Source: Bradyrhizobium erythrophlei
Lineage (GTDB): Bacteria; Pseudomonadota; Alphaproteobacteria; Rhizobiales; Xanthobacteraceae
Length of the DNA stretch: 64,000 nt
Assembly: GCA_900129675.1 (NCBI GenBank)
Contig: FSRD01000001.1
Coordinates: 3,337,501-3,401,500 of the forward strand
Direction of reading: 5' to 3'
Below the pieces are notes generated by a model, which searched no databases, had not been told where the DNA came from, and worked only from the letters and a program-made list of their open reading frames with translations. Positions within the stretch are counted from its first letter, which is position 1. Each line of letters opens with the position of its first letter. Positions 25,401 to 34,423 of the stretch are shown piece by piece. Both the position numbers and the translations under genes were made by a program.

Positions 25401-27002
25401 TTAGTGCTCCGGGGCAACCGCCACCGCGTCGCCCCAGGGCTGGACCGGCTCGGTGGCGCCGCTGTTGGTGGTGCCCTCGCGCAGCACGACGCTGGGACAG
25501 GCGAACTTCATCGGCATGGTCTGGGCGCGGGCTTCCGCGTAGTCGAAGCTTGCGCGCAAGGCCTCGCGCGCCGGTGGCGGCAGCCGCACGTCGCCGATCA
25601 CGATCGCGCCTTCGCTGGCATCGATGCGCGGCTGATGGATCGCGGCGTCGAGGTCCATGCCGTAATCCATCACAAAGGACAGGATCTGCGCCACCGCCGG
25701 CAGGATGCGCCGCCCGCCGGAGGCGCCGACGGCGAGACGCCTGCCATCTTCGGCCTGCGCCAGCACCGGCGTGTAATTCGTCAGGCAGCGTTTGCCGGGT
25801 TCAAGCGAATTCGGCGTGCCCGGTGTCGGATCGAACCACATGATGCCGTTGTTCATGGGCACGCCGGATTGCGGCAGCACGTATTTGGAGCCGAACAGCG
25901 ACAGCAGGGTTTGCGTCACCGCTGCCATGTTGCCGTCGCGGTCGACCACCGAGAAATGCGTGGTGCAGGCCGGCGCCAGCGCCTCGGCGCCCAACGCGCG
26001 GCGGCCATCGGCGTCGCCCATGTCTTTCAGGCGTTCGCGATACGCCGTTTGCAGCGCCAGCGCGTAGGCGGTGTAGGCCGCGGCGTCCGGTCCGGTTCGT
26101 GCCGGCTGCAGGCTTTGCTGCAGCAAGCGCAGCGTATGCGAAAGCGTCGGTCCGCAGGTCAATTCCGGCGTCGCGTAGACCTTGCCGCCGCGATAGGGAA
26201 TGACCAGCGGCTCGCGGCCATGGGCGCGGAACGACGCGAGGTCTTCGACCGACAGCGCGCCGCCGCCGGCTCTCACGTCGGCCGAGATGCTGCGCGCCAG
26301 ATCGCCTTCATAGAAGTCGCGCGGCCCCTGGGCTGCGAGATGCGCCATGGTGGCTTTCAATTTTTCCTGCGGCAGGCGCACTTCGGATTTGATGCCCCAT
26401 TTCGCATCCGGCGGCAGCCCGTCGTGAAGATAGGCGGCCGCACTGGCGGGATAACGCCGCAAGTCGGCGGCTGAACCGGCAATCATCAGCGTGGTCCACC
26501 AATCCACCAGCAGGCCTTCACCGGCGAGACCGACGCTCGGGCTCACCAATTCCTTCCAAGACAGTTTTGCGTGACGGCGATGCGCTTCCTCCATGCCGGC
26601 GACCACGCCGGGCACCGCGATCGAACCAGGACCATGAAGATTGCGGTCGTCCTTGACGCGCGGCCATGGAAAGAGGTCGGAGGCCGCACCATCGCCGGTG
26701 AGAGGATAATCCGCAATGCGAAGGCTGTTCGGCGCGCGCATGCCGTAATCGATCACCTCATACCGGTTTTCGCGCGCGCGATAGAGCACCATCGCCCCGC
26801 CGCCGCCGACGCCGCTCATCCAGGGCTCCAGCACACCAAGCGCGAACGTGGTCGCGATCACGGCATCGACGCAATCGCCGCCGGCCGCCAGCACCGCGGC
26901 GCCGACTTCAGCGGCTTTCCGCGATTGCGCGGCGACGATGCTGCCTTTGGAGGTCACCGCCGGTTTGCGGATCTGCTGGGCGTTGGAGAACAGGTCGTTC
27001 AT
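25401..27002 (-). CDS. Gamma-glutamyltransferase family protein
   Basis: A 533-residue N-terminal nucleophile hydrolase. Its features are GGDCVDAVIATTFALGVLEPWMSGVGGGGAMVLY at the front and the self-cleavage/nucleophile motif CTTHFSVVDRDGN, whose first Thr of TTH should become the new N-terminus of the small subunit. SGGRRILPAVAQ lies near the end. Members hydrolyse or transfer gamma-glutamyl groups from glutathione or gamma-glutamyl amines. It has no signal peptide, unlike secreted Ggt enzymes, so an intracellular role is likely. The start at 27002 (MNDLFSN) removes a basic, non-coding-looking extension. It converges on the four-helix membrane protein gene with only 16 bp between. Confidence 0.87.
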   Translation of the reverse strand: MNDLFSNAQQIRKPAVTSKGSIVAAQSRKAAEVGAAVLAAGGDCVDAVIATTFALGVLEPWMSGVGGGGAMVLYRARENRYEVIDYGMRAPNSLRIADYPLTGDGAASDLFPWPRVKDDRNLHGPGSIAVPGVVAGMEEAHRRHAKLSWKELVSPSVGLAGEGLLVDWWTTLMIAGSAADLRRYPASAAAYLHDGLPPDAKWGIKSEVRLPQEKLKATMAHLAAQGPRDFYEGDLARSISADVRAGGGALSVEDLASFRAHGREPLVIPYRGGKVYATPELTCGPTLSHTLRLLQQSLQPARTGPDAAAYTAYALALQTAYRERLKDMGDADGRRALGAEALAPACTTHFSVVDRDGNMAAVTQTLLSLFGSKYVLPQSGVPMNNGIMWFDPTPGTPNSLEPGKRCLTNYTPVLAQAEDGRRLAVGASGGRRILPAVAQILSFVMDYGMDLDAAIHQPRIDASEGAIVIGDVRLPPPAREALRASFDYAEARAQTMPMKFACPSVVLREGTTNSGATEPVQPWGDAVAVAPEH

Positions 27003-27144
27003 GGTACAGGCTTTCACTGGCTTGAGCTGGCGCGCGAAAACTAGGGAATGGATGCGGCCCCGTAAAGCCATTCGAACGCGGACCTGATCCTCGCCACGGA
27101 GGCTTCCGCCAACCAATTCGTGACCGCGTCACCAGAAACGGATC

Positions 27145-27324
27145 GTGGCTGCCGAGTCGGCGATCCTGTGGCGGCGCGAGATGCTGCGGGGCGGCTATTC
27201 GCCGGCGATAGTGCCGATGGCAACGCCGCAGGGGCCGATCACCGCGCTCGCCTTGGCGCTCGAAATCGAAGACCGCTATGTCGAGCAATTATATGGGCAG
27301 GTCAATGAGGGCGTGAGCGCCTGA
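27145..27324 (+). CDS. Possible small protein (59 aa)
   Basis: The frame opened by GTG at 27145 (or ATG at 27181) reads GGYSPAIVPMATPQGPITALALALEIEDRYVEQLYGQVNEGVSA, with normal protein-like composition rather than the arginine-rich look of shadow frames. There is no clear ribosome binding site and no family I recognise. It might be the C-terminal remnant of a larger gene. Confidence 0.4.
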   Translation: MAAESAILWRREMLRGGYSPAIVPMATPQGPITALALALEIEDRYVEQLYGQVNEGVSA

Positions 27325-27355
27325 CACCTCCCGAGCCCTGCTGGTGAAGGTGCCG

Positions 27356-27853
27356 TCATCGCGGTGCGAACCGGTAGCGGAAGGTGCAACTCGGGGCGCC
27401 CTGCATGATCGTCTGCTCGCGCGTGAGGCTGACCTCGCTGCCGCCCGTTGCCGCAATATCGAAATCGGCTTCACATATCAAGAGCGAGCCGAGTTCGGGT
27501 TCGCCCAATGCGCGGAAGAATTCGGCGAAACGGCAGCGCGTCACATCGATGTCCAGCGCCTCCTCGTCGTGGCGCAGAATCTCGACCTCGACCTCCCGGC
27601 CGGAGACCTCGCCGAATACGGCTTGGATGGCCGCCCATTTCTTCCGCGGGCTGCCCTCGATGCCATCGCCGATGGCGGCGAACAGCTGCTTCGACCAGTC
27701 GCGCAAGGCTTGCTTGACGATGGCGTCAGCCTTTTCCTTTCCCAGTTCCGAACGCAACGCCCGCAACACCGGCACCAGCACCTGGGCCTGGATCCGCGTC
27801 TTGTCGAGCAGCGATAAATTGGGATCGACCAGATAGTCATCGAGTACGCTCAT
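27356..27853 (-). CDS. ATC hydrolase family protein
   Basis: A 165-residue soluble protein with the pattern of the L-2-amino-thiazoline-4-carboxylic acid hydrolase family: a helical front (LLDKTRIQAQVLVPVLRALRSELGKEKADAIV) and a C-terminal sheet containing DVTRCRFAEFFRALGEPELGSLLICEADFDIA and IMQGAPSCTFRYRF with conserved cysteines. The founding member opens a thiazoline ring on the way to cysteine; most relatives have no tested substrate. Of two ATGs, the one at 27853 has GGAGG at the right distance, while the one at 27859 is too close. Confidence 0.75.
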   Translation of the reverse strand: MSVLDDYLVDPNLSLLDKTRIQAQVLVPVLRALRSELGKEKADAIVKQALRDWSKQLFAAIGDGIEGSPRKKWAAIQAVFGEVSGREVEVEILRHDEEALDIDVTRCRFAEFFRALGEPELGSLLICEADFDIAATGGSEVSLTREQTIMQGAPSCTFRYRFAPR

Positions 27854-27875
27854 CGCCATTGCCTCCCGGAACCGG

Positions 27876-28130
27876 TTATTCCCGCATTTCGGTCATGAAA
27901 ACCTTTTGCGCGATTTGCCAGCTTCCATCGATCTTCAGCAGCGACAATTGATCGGTGAAGAAGCGCGGCGGGATCGCGCATTTGAGCTTCACGTAGGCCA
28001 TGGTCGGACCGACGAGGTCGATGGTCACCCCGGTCTTCACATCGATCGCCTTGTTTTGGCCGGTGTCGGTGGGTCGGAAACGCCCGTCGTGCTGTTGACG
28101 CATCCCGGCCTTGCCGGGTGTAGCGAACAT
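27876..28130 (-). CDS. NTF2-like (lumazine-binding type) protein, short N-terminus
   Basis: The last 60 residues (GVTIDLVGPTMAYVKLKCAIPPRFFTDQLSLLKIDGSWQIAQKVF) are the closing sheet of an NTF2-fold protein of the putative lumazine-binding family. That family normally has about 40 more residues of N-terminal helices. Here the frame opened by ATG 28130 gives only 84 residues, and the upstream codons run into a stop at about 28170. Either the gene has lost its front by deletion or frameshift, or it is an unusually short member. It is 23 bp upstream of the ATC hydrolase gene. Confidence 0.5.
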   Translation of the reverse strand: MFATPGKAGMRQQHDGRFRPTDTGQNKAIDVKTGVTIDLVGPTMAYVKLKCAIPPRFFTDQLSLLKIDGSWQIAQKVFMTEMRE

Positions 28131-28244
28131 CGCAGGCTCTTGAGGAAGTTGAAGGAAATGGCGTGACCATCACCGGCGACCGATGACGGCGCCTTGGGGC
28201 AGGGTTGGTTGCGGCGCAGCAGAACTTTAATCCGTGCCGCGCCG

Positions 28245-28373
28245 TCAGATCCCGAAGGCCCAGACCGCGATAATGGTCCCGAGCACCGCGAGGCCGGAAA
28301 TCGTCCAGCCGGTCGCGTAAACCGCATCATCCGTTTCGGGCCTGTCCACCATACTATCGTGCCAGTGGGTCAT
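28245..28373 (-). CDS. Small single-helix membrane protein (42 aa)
   Basis: An ATG at 28373 preceded by AGGAGG at a good distance opens a 42-codon frame: a polar head of about 18 residues (MTHWHDSMVDRPETDDAV), then a single hydrophobic helix (TGWTISGLAVLGTIIAVWAF) and a stop. The strong ribosome site, the composition and the clear topology argue that it is a genuine small membrane protein. The function is unknown. It is the first gene upstream of the NTF2-like and ATC hydrolase genes on the same strand. Confidence 0.6.
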   Translation of the reverse strand: MTHWHDSMVDRPETDDAVYATGWTISGLAVLGTIIAVWAFGI

Positions 28374-28584
28374 CACAGCCTCCTGGAGCTCCCCTCTTAG
28401 CTAGGTCTCCGCCATCGGCTAAAGGTTCAAACGCTCCCGACTCGATAATCGCCGCGGGGCCCGGCGGGTTCCACGGCACGCTGGTTATTTCGTCCGCTGG
28501 AGCAAAGCGAATGGCGATAGGGCTTCGCTCAGGCGCCGTCCGGGAGGGCGAATATGGCGGCGCGGCAACGGCATTGCTGCACGC

Positions 28585-29322
28585 TCACACCACCCCGCCG
28601 AGATAGAGCCGCTTGACGATGTCGTTGCCCTTCAATTCGTCGACTGAAGCGGCCGCGACGACGATCTCGCCGTGGACGATGATGTAACCGCGGTCGGCGA
28701 TGCGGATCGCCTGGTTGAAGTTTTGCTCCGCCATCAGCACGGTCAGGCCGACACGCCGGTTGAGCTCGCCGATCTTGGCGATGGTCTGGGATACCAAAAG
28801 CGGCGACAGGCCGACCGACGGCTCGTCGATCAGCAACAGCCGTGGCGACGACATCAGCGCGCGCGCAATCGCCAGCATCTGTTGTTGGCCGCCTGACATG
28901 GTGCCGGCGAGCTGGCTCTGCCGCTCCTTCAGCGCCGGAAACGTGTCGAAGCCGAGCGCAAGGTTGCGATCGATGTCGCGGCGGGCGGCCCTGCGGAAGG
29001 CTCCGAGCATGAGGTTTTCGAGCACGGTCAGTTTTGGAAACAACCGCCGGCCCTCAGGGACCATCGCCACGCCGAGATCGACGATGGCCTCGGGCGACAG
29101 TTTTGTCAGATCATGCGGCTTGCCATCGATGGTCAGCGAAATGCTTCCGCGCCCCGGCCGGACCAGGCCCGCGATGCACTTCATCAGCGTGCTCTTGCCG
29201 TTGCCGTTGGTGCCGAGCAGCGCCACGGTCTCGCCGGCCTCAACATGGATCGTTACGCCGCGCAGCGCCTTCACGGCGCCGTAACCCGCATCGAGGTCGT
29301 TGATGGCGAGGCTAAGTGCCAA
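28585..29322 (-). CDS. livF: Branched-chain-type ABC transporter ATP-binding protein LivF
   Basis: A 245-residue ATPase of the Liv family. Walker A is LLGTNGNGKSTLMKCIAG, the signature is MSGGQQQMLAIARALM, Walker B is LLLIDEPSVGLSPLL, and the C-terminal H-loop region is VLMAEQNFNQA. It starts with TTG (AGGAGG eight bases before), overlapping livG by 11 bp. It pairs with LivG to drive uptake through LivH-LivM. Liv-type systems carry amino acids, amides, urea or aromatic acids. Confidence 0.93.
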   Translation of the reverse strand: MALSLAINDLDAGYGAVKALRGVTIHVEAGETVALLGTNGNGKSTLMKCIAGLVRPGRGSISLTIDGKPHDLTKLSPEAIVDLGVAMVPEGRRLFPKLTVLENLMLGAFRRAARRDIDRNLALGFDTFPALKERQSQLAGTMSGGQQQMLAIARALMSSPRLLLIDEPSVGLSPLLVSQTIAKIGELNRRVGLTVLMAEQNFNQAIRIADRGYIIVHGEIVVAAASVDELKGNDIVKRLYLGGVV

Positions 29323-30058
29323 GATAAGCCTCCTGCACCCGCTGGTTGGCCATCACCTCGTCCGGCGCCCCGAGCGCAATGATCCGGCCAGCGTCAAGGC
29401 ACATCACGCGCTGCGAAAAGCGCATCACGGCCTGCATGATGTGCTCGATCATGATGATGGTGATGCCTTCGCCGGCAAGTTTGATCAGGAGATCGAGCAC
29501 CTCGTCGACTTCCGAAGAGGAGAGGCCCGCCATGGCTTCGTCGGAAATCAGCAGTTTCGGGTGCGTCGCCATCGCGCGCGCGAGCTCCATCTTGCGCAAT
29601 TCCACCTGGCTGAGCCCGGTGGTCGGCAGGTCGGCCTTGGACGTGAGGCCGGTCTGCGCCAAAATCGCCATCACGGTGTCGCGCCGATGCGCGGCCGGGA
29701 CGAAGCCGCCGGCAACGGTCGCAAAATCGAGCGCCACCATCAGGTTTTCGACGACCGTCATGCTTTTGAACGGCCGCGGAATCTGGAAGCTGCGCGCAAT
29801 GCCGCGCCGGGTGCGCATATGCGCCGGCAGCGGCGTGATGTCCTCGCCGCGGAACAGCACGGTGCCGGGCTCGGTGCGGAACGCGCCGGAGATGCAGTTG
29901 ATCAGCGTCGTCTTGCCAGAACCGTTGGGGCCGATCAGGCCGAAGCGCTCGCCGGCGCGAATATCCACGCTGACATTGTCCAGCGCAGTGAAGCCGCCGA
30001 AGCGCTTGGTCAGCCCGCCGATCCGCAGCAAGGGCAGTTCGGGTTCAGTGGATGTCAT
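29312..30058 (-). CDS. livG: Branched-chain-type ABC transporter ATP-binding protein LivG
   Basis: A 248-residue ATPase with Walker A GPNGSGKTTLINCISG, signature-region GLSQVELRKMELARAMA (a degenerate form, LSQVELRK instead of LSGGQ), Walker B LLISDEAMAGLSSSE and MIEHIMQAVM. Usual LivG proteins have DEPxAGL; here Ala replaces Pro (DEAMAGL). The start at 30058 overlaps the livM stop by ATGA. The reading frame stays open upstream within livM, but that part is not coding. Confidence 0.9.
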   Translation of the reverse strand: MTSTEPELPLLRIGGLTKRFGGFTALDNVSVDIRAGERFGLIGPNGSGKTTLINCISGAFRTEPGTVLFRGEDITPLPAHMRTRRGIARSFQIPRPFKSMTVVENLMVALDFATVAGGFVPAAHRRDTVMAILAQTGLTSKADLPTTGLSQVELRKMELARAMATHPKLLISDEAMAGLSSSEVDEVLDLLIKLAGEGITIIMIEHIMQAVMRFSQRVMCLDAGRIIALGAPDEVMANQRVQEAYLGT

Positions 30059-31014
30059 GCTTCGCGCTCCGCGCGCTTGCGGCTGGCCTTGCGGATCAGG
30101 CCGATCAAGCCTTCGGGTGCTGCGACCACGAACACCACCAGCATGATGCCGAGCACCAGCAGGTTCACTTCCGACGAGATGGTGACGGTCAGCAGCTGCT
30201 GCGTCGTGCCGAGCAGGATGGCGCCGATCACCGGTCCGGCCCAATGCGCGGTGCCGCCGATCAGCGACATCGCGAGCACCGAGACGGAATAGTTGAGATT
30301 GAAGGCGGACGACGGGTCGGCGTATTGCAGGTACATTGCCGCGGGTGCGCCTGCCGCGCACATCAGCGCGCCGGAGATCACGCAGGCCAGCACCTTGAGC
30401 CGCAAGGTCGGCACGCCCGTACATTCGGCGGCGAGCTCGTCGTCCTTGAGCGCCTGCAGGCCGCGGCCGATCCAGGAGCTTTGCATGTAACGCGCGATCA
30501 CGATTGCCAGCACCACCAGCAGCGCTTGAACGAAAACCAGCATCTGCACATAGCCGTCGAATGGCGCCATCACCGCCGGCCGCTGCATCTGGATGCCGGC
30601 CGCACCGCCGACGAAGCGCCAGTTCGTCACCGAGGTCTCGATCACGATGGTCAGCGCAATGGTCGCGATCGAGAAGAAGATGCCCTGCATGCGCAAGGTC
30701 AAAAGGCCCACCGCGAAGCCGAGCAGGGCGCCGACGGCGGCGGCGGCGGCGAGCTGCACCGCAAGCGGCGCCCCCGTCGCCTTGAACAGGAATACGGCCG
30801 TGTAGACGCCGACGCCAAAAAACGCGCTGGTGCCGAAATTCACGTAACCGGCATAGCCGCCGAGGATGCTCCAGGCCACGGAGAGCACGATGAACTGCAG
30901 AATCACATAGGCGGCAAAGAAGGGGTATTCGTTGCGGATGAGTTGCGGCAACAGCGCGACGACGACGAGAAAAAGCCCCGCCCCGATCCAGAAAGCGATG
31001 CTGTTGCGATTCAT
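30055..31014 (-). CDS. livM: Branched-chain-type ABC transporter permease LivM
   Basis: A 319-residue inner-membrane permease with about nine hydrophobic helices. Typical LivM stretches are GGYAGYVNFGTSAFFGVGVYTA, IGRGLQALKDDELAAECTGV (contact loop for the ATPase) and NYSVSVLAMSLIGGTAHWAGPVIGA. ATGA overlaps with livH before it and livG after it show one tightly coupled operon. The long frame extending to 31305 lies inside livH and is ignored. Confidence 0.92.
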   Translation of the reverse strand: MNRNSIAFWIGAGLFLVVVALLPQLIRNEYPFFAAYVILQFIVLSVAWSILGGYAGYVNFGTSAFFGVGVYTAVFLFKATGAPLAVQLAAAAAVGALLGFAVGLLTLRMQGIFFSIATIALTIVIETSVTNWRFVGGAAGIQMQRPAVMAPFDGYVQMLVFVQALLVVLAIVIARYMQSSWIGRGLQALKDDELAAECTGVPTLRLKVLACVISGALMCAAGAPAAMYLQYADPSSAFNLNYSVSVLAMSLIGGTAHWAGPVIGAILLGTTQQLLTVTISSEVNLLVLGIMLVVFVVAAPEGLIGLIRKASRKRAEREA

Positions 31015-31883
31015 GACCGCCTGCCGAACAGGCCCTGCGGCCGGATGGCGAGAACGCCGAGCAGCATCGCGAACGAAATCGCCGGCGCCCAGGAGGCGCC
31101 GAACAAGGTCAGCACGATGGTTTCGACGACGCCGAGGATGATGGCGGCGATCAGCGTGCCGGTCATGCTGCCGAGCCCGGCCATAACCACGACGCAGAAT
31201 GTCCGCCCGATATAGGCGCGGTCGAGAATCGGGTCGACGGGAGCGACGATGATGAGCAGGGCACCGGCGATCCCGAGCACGGCGGTGGCAATGCCGAACG
31301 CCCATTGCTTGATCTTGACCGGGTTGGCGCCCATCAGCCGCAGGGCCTCCTGGTCCTGCGCGACCGCGCGGATCGCGCGGCCCATGAATGTTTTGGACAG
31401 GTACAGCGACAGCAGGATCGTCAGCCCGGCGGCGACCGCGAAGGCGACGAGCAGCCGGAGCGGAATCCGCATATCGCCGATTCGCCAGGCCTTGCCGATA
31501 TAGGTCGCGGTCACCGAGCGCTGATCGACGCCGAATTGCAGGATGATCAGCACTTCGATGATGAAGGCGACGCCGAAGAAGAACGCGATGCCGCGCACCC
31601 CGGCGTCGCTGCCGCGCTTTTCGAAGGTCTCGTAATACAGCCGGTAGGCGACAAGACCGAACAGGAACAGCAGCGGCGTGATCATCAGTCCTGCCAGCAG
31701 CGGATCGATGTCAAAGCGATCGTTAAGGAAGAACACGGCGTAGGACGCCATCACCAGAAACGCGGGATGCGCGACGTGCGGCACGTCAAGCAAGCCGAAC
31801 GAGACCGACAGCCCCAGGCTGACGGCTGCGTAGAAGCAGCCGAGCAGCACGCCGATCACCACCGCATCGAGCAGCAGGTCCAT
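31011..31883 (-). CDS. livH: Branched-chain-type ABC transporter permease LivH
   Basis: A 290-residue permease with about eight helices and the LivH pattern: MDLLLDAVVIGVLLGCFYAAVSLGLSVSFGLLDVPHVAHPAF at the front, and GRAIRAVAQDQEALRLMGANPVKIKQWAFGIATAVLGIAGAL as the ATPase-contact region. A TTG at 31892 sits at a better distance from a GGGGGA run, so translation might begin three codons earlier. First of the four coupled transporter genes after the binding protein gene, from which 127 bp separates it. Confidence 0.92.
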   Translation of the reverse strand: MDLLLDAVVIGVLLGCFYAAVSLGLSVSFGLLDVPHVAHPAFLVMASYAVFFLNDRFDIDPLLAGLMITPLLFLFGLVAYRLYYETFEKRGSDAGVRGIAFFFGVAFIIEVLIILQFGVDQRSVTATYIGKAWRIGDMRIPLRLLVAFAVAAGLTILLSLYLSKTFMGRAIRAVAQDQEALRLMGANPVKIKQWAFGIATAVLGIAGALLIIVAPVDPILDRAYIGRTFCVVVMAGLGSMTGTLIAAIILGVVETIVLTLFGASWAPAISFAMLLGVLAIRPQGLFGRRS

Positions 31884-32018
31884 TGAAAACAAGTGAGGTC
31901 CCCCTTGACCCGTTCGCCGCTTCCCGCAGCTCGCGCCGCCCGGCTATTCCACCGCCCTGACCGGGGCGCATTTGCCCCGATCATGGCCAGCAGTGTGATC
32001 CACAGAGAAAACCGCGAG

Positions 32019-33263
32019 TTACGTCCGGGCGGCCTCAAATGGCGTGATGAGTTCGCCGGACTTCAATCTTTCGGGGAACAGGATCACCTGCTTGCCCGGG
32101 CTGCGGAACTGCTCGACGTTCTTGTCCTTGATGCCGCGGAACTGCGCCATCAGCGTCGCGGTGTCCTTGCGCTCGCCGTCCGCCGAGAACGCGATCGGAC
32201 CGACGATGGTCTTGTGTTCGTTGCCGTGCAGATATTTTGCGATGGCCTTCTGGTCGAGCGAACCCACGGCCTTGATGGCCTGCTCGACGAGTTGACCCGA
32301 GGCGTAGCCAAACGGCGCCAGATAGTAGCCAAGCGGATCGACCTTCGCTTCCTTGGCGCGCGGCGTATAGGCGTCGAAGAATGCCTTGGTGCCGTCGAAG
32401 TACATGTTCGGTTCCGGCAGCCAGGTGTTGTAATTGACGACGCCGTTGAGCAGCGAACCCAGATTCTCCATCACGGCCGCAAATTGCAGGCCGACCATAC
32501 CGCCGCCGAATATCTTGACGTTGTCCCCGACCCCGATCTCGTTCACGGCGCGCAAAATGCCGGCCGAGTCCGGCGGATAGGACGCGACATAGACGATGTC
32601 AGGCTTCGCGGCGTTGAGCGCACGGAGAATGCCGGAGAATTCCACGGTGTTTGGCGGATAGGCCTGGTCGAAGACGACAGACATGTTGAGCTTCTTCGCG
32701 ACCGCCTTCGCGGTCACCGCCAGATTCTGGGCGAATTCCTGGTCCGCAGCGAGAAGCGCCATGGTCTTGCCGCCGGCCTTCTGGCCGAGATCGAGGAACG
32801 CCGCCGCCCAGCTGTCGGCTGGTCCCCATGGGGCGTTGTTGAACCACATGTCGTGGCCGACCTTGCTGTTCACCTGAAACGAGAAGTTGCCCATCAGCAA
32901 CAGGCCGCGCTGCTTGACGAGCGGCATGAGCGGCGCCGTCGGCACGGTCGCGTAGGGCGCGAACAGCAGATCGACCTTGTCGACATCCAGAAGCTTCGAG
33001 TAGATCGCTGGGGTCTCGGAAGCGCTCGACTTGTCGTCATAGACGATCAGTTCGACTTTGCGGCCGAGCAGGCCACCCTTGGCGTTGACGTCGTCACGCC
33101 AGATCTCGATGCCGAGCTGCGAAGCCTTGCCGCCGCCCGCAAGGCCGCCGGTTTGCGCCATGCTCATGCCGATCTTGATCGGCGGCTGCTCGGCGACAAC
33201 GCCCGAGGTCCGTCCGACCACCGCGGCGGCGATCGTTCCGCCGAGAAATGTCCTGCGTTTCAT
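32019..33263 (-). CDS. Liv-type ABC transporter substrate-binding protein
   Basis: A 414-residue periplasmic binding protein (Peripla_BP_6). The N-terminus MKRRTFLGGTIAAAVVGRTS is a Tat-like signal with the twin arginine and a hydrophobic stretch. The mature part starts IKIGMSMAQTGGLAGGGKAS, with the ligand-binding GGGKASQLGIEIWRDDVNAKGGLLGRKVELIVYDDKSS region and VYVASYPPDSAGILRAVNEIG in the second lobe. GGGGAGG precedes the ATG. An intradiol dioxygenase gene lies upstream on the same strand, 203 bp away, which raises the possibility that the ligand is aromatic. Confidence 0.9.
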   Translation of the reverse strand: MKRRTFLGGTIAAAVVGRTSGVVAEQPPIKIGMSMAQTGGLAGGGKASQLGIEIWRDDVNAKGGLLGRKVELIVYDDKSSASETPAIYSKLLDVDKVDLLFAPYATVPTAPLMPLVKQRGLLLMGNFSFQVNSKVGHDMWFNNAPWGPADSWAAAFLDLGQKAGGKTMALLAADQEFAQNLAVTAKAVAKKLNMSVVFDQAYPPNTVEFSGILRALNAAKPDIVYVASYPPDSAGILRAVNEIGVGDNVKIFGGGMVGLQFAAVMENLGSLLNGVVNYNTWLPEPNMYFDGTKAFFDAYTPRAKEAKVDPLGYYLAPFGYASGQLVEQAIKAVGSLDQKAIAKYLHGNEHKTIVGPIAFSADGERKDTATLMAQFRGIKDKNVEQFRSPGKQVILFPERLKSGELITPFEAART

Positions 33264-33466
33264 TGATCCTCCCCAAGTGTTTTATTGCCAGGTATTTTTA
33301 TTGCCTGCCCGCGTTCGGTTTTTTCGCTCCGATTGTCGCGGACAGAAAGTTAGGACGAAAGCGCGCCCGGCCACAAGCCACAATAAGTCTTGGGTGCGGT
33401 CCTCGGCGCTTAACGTTTGTGCGAATCGCTCGCGGCGAAGCTGATGCGAACGTCAATACCGCAGCC

Positions 33467-34423
33467 CTAGCTTGCCACTGGCGCCGACGCGGGAGAATGC
33501 CCGTTCCCGGCCCCGGCCGCCGGTTTCAGGATCGCGGACGGGTCGGCGCCGACGCGTCCGCTGATCTTGTCGACCGCGCTCTCGCGTGACAGCCGCATGT
33601 CGAAGCGGATGCTCGGCAGCCCCTTGATGGGGCAGGCGGGATCGTTCGGCTTGATGTCGACGGCGAGGTCGCCCGACGAGCCGAACACGACGTCATCCTC
33701 GAGATGCGGATCGTCGCGCAAATAAAGTGCCGTCACCAACTCGCGATAGCCGGGCGCGCCGACCAGGGAATGGATATGGGCCGGCCGCATACCGTGTCGC
33801 GCCTGTGCCCGGACCATCGCGCCCACCGGGCCGTCCATCGGGATCGAGTATCCGATCGGCTTGACCGTACGCAGCATGTAGATGCCATCCGCATCCGTGG
33901 TGAACACGCCGCGATAGTCGACGGAGGCGGCATTTTCCTGAATGTCGTAGAGACCGTCGGCGCCGGTCTGCCAGATCGAAACGGTGGCGTTGGCGAGCGG
34001 TTTGCCTTTGACGTCGCTGACACGGCCGTACAGCACACACTCGCTGCCGGGTTTCACGGTGCCGGCGATCTGGCTGCCCGCCGCCAGTTTGGGCGTGGTC
34101 TCGCGGTAGAACGGGCCGAGCAGGCTGGTATGGGTGCCTTCTTCGACGGCCGTGTTGTCGTGCAGGCCATTGACGAGCGCCGACAGGCCGAGCGTATCCG
34201 ACAGCAGAATGCATTCCTGCCGCGCCGGCGTACAGATCTTGCCGACCGCGGTCATGAATTCGATGCCCTTGATCCATTCCGCCGGGGTCAGGTTCACGTC
34301 GCGGGCGAAGGCATGCAAATGCTTCACCGCGGAGGCCATCACCTCCCGCATCCGCGGGTCCGGCGTCGTCGCCATCTGGTCGAGCACCGCGTCTGTAATG
34401 GTGTCCGGCGTCAGTTCTCGCAT
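33467..34423 (-). CDS. Intradiol ring-cleavage dioxygenase (hydroxyquinol/catechol 1,2-type)
   Basis: A 318-residue non-haem Fe(III) dioxygenase that opens a catechol or hydroxyquinol ring between the hydroxyls. The four iron ligands can be placed at Tyr159 (DGLYDIQ), Tyr192 (IGYSIP), His216 and His218 (RPAHIH). The N-terminal helical domain (TDAVLDQMATTPDPRMREVMASAVKHLHAF) is of the dimerising catechol-dioxygenase type, and the length and motifs fit hydroxyquinol 1,2-dioxygenases best. GGGAG supports the ATG at 34423. No maleylacetate reductase is nearby, so the pathway context is incomplete. Confidence 0.88.
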   Translation of the reverse strand: MRELTPDTITDAVLDQMATTPDPRMREVMASAVKHLHAFARDVNLTPAEWIKGIEFMTAVGKICTPARQECILLSDTLGLSALVNGLHDNTAVEEGTHTSLLGPFYRETTPKLAAGSQIAGTVKPGSECVLYGRVSDVKGKPLANATVSIWQTGADGLYDIQENAASVDYRGVFTTDADGIYMLRTVKPIGYSIPMDGPVGAMVRAQARHGMRPAHIHSLVGAPGYRELVTALYLRDDPHLEDDVVFGSSGDLAVDIKPNDPACPIKGLPSIRFDMRLSRESAVDKISGRVGADPSAILKPAAGAGNGHSPASAPVAS

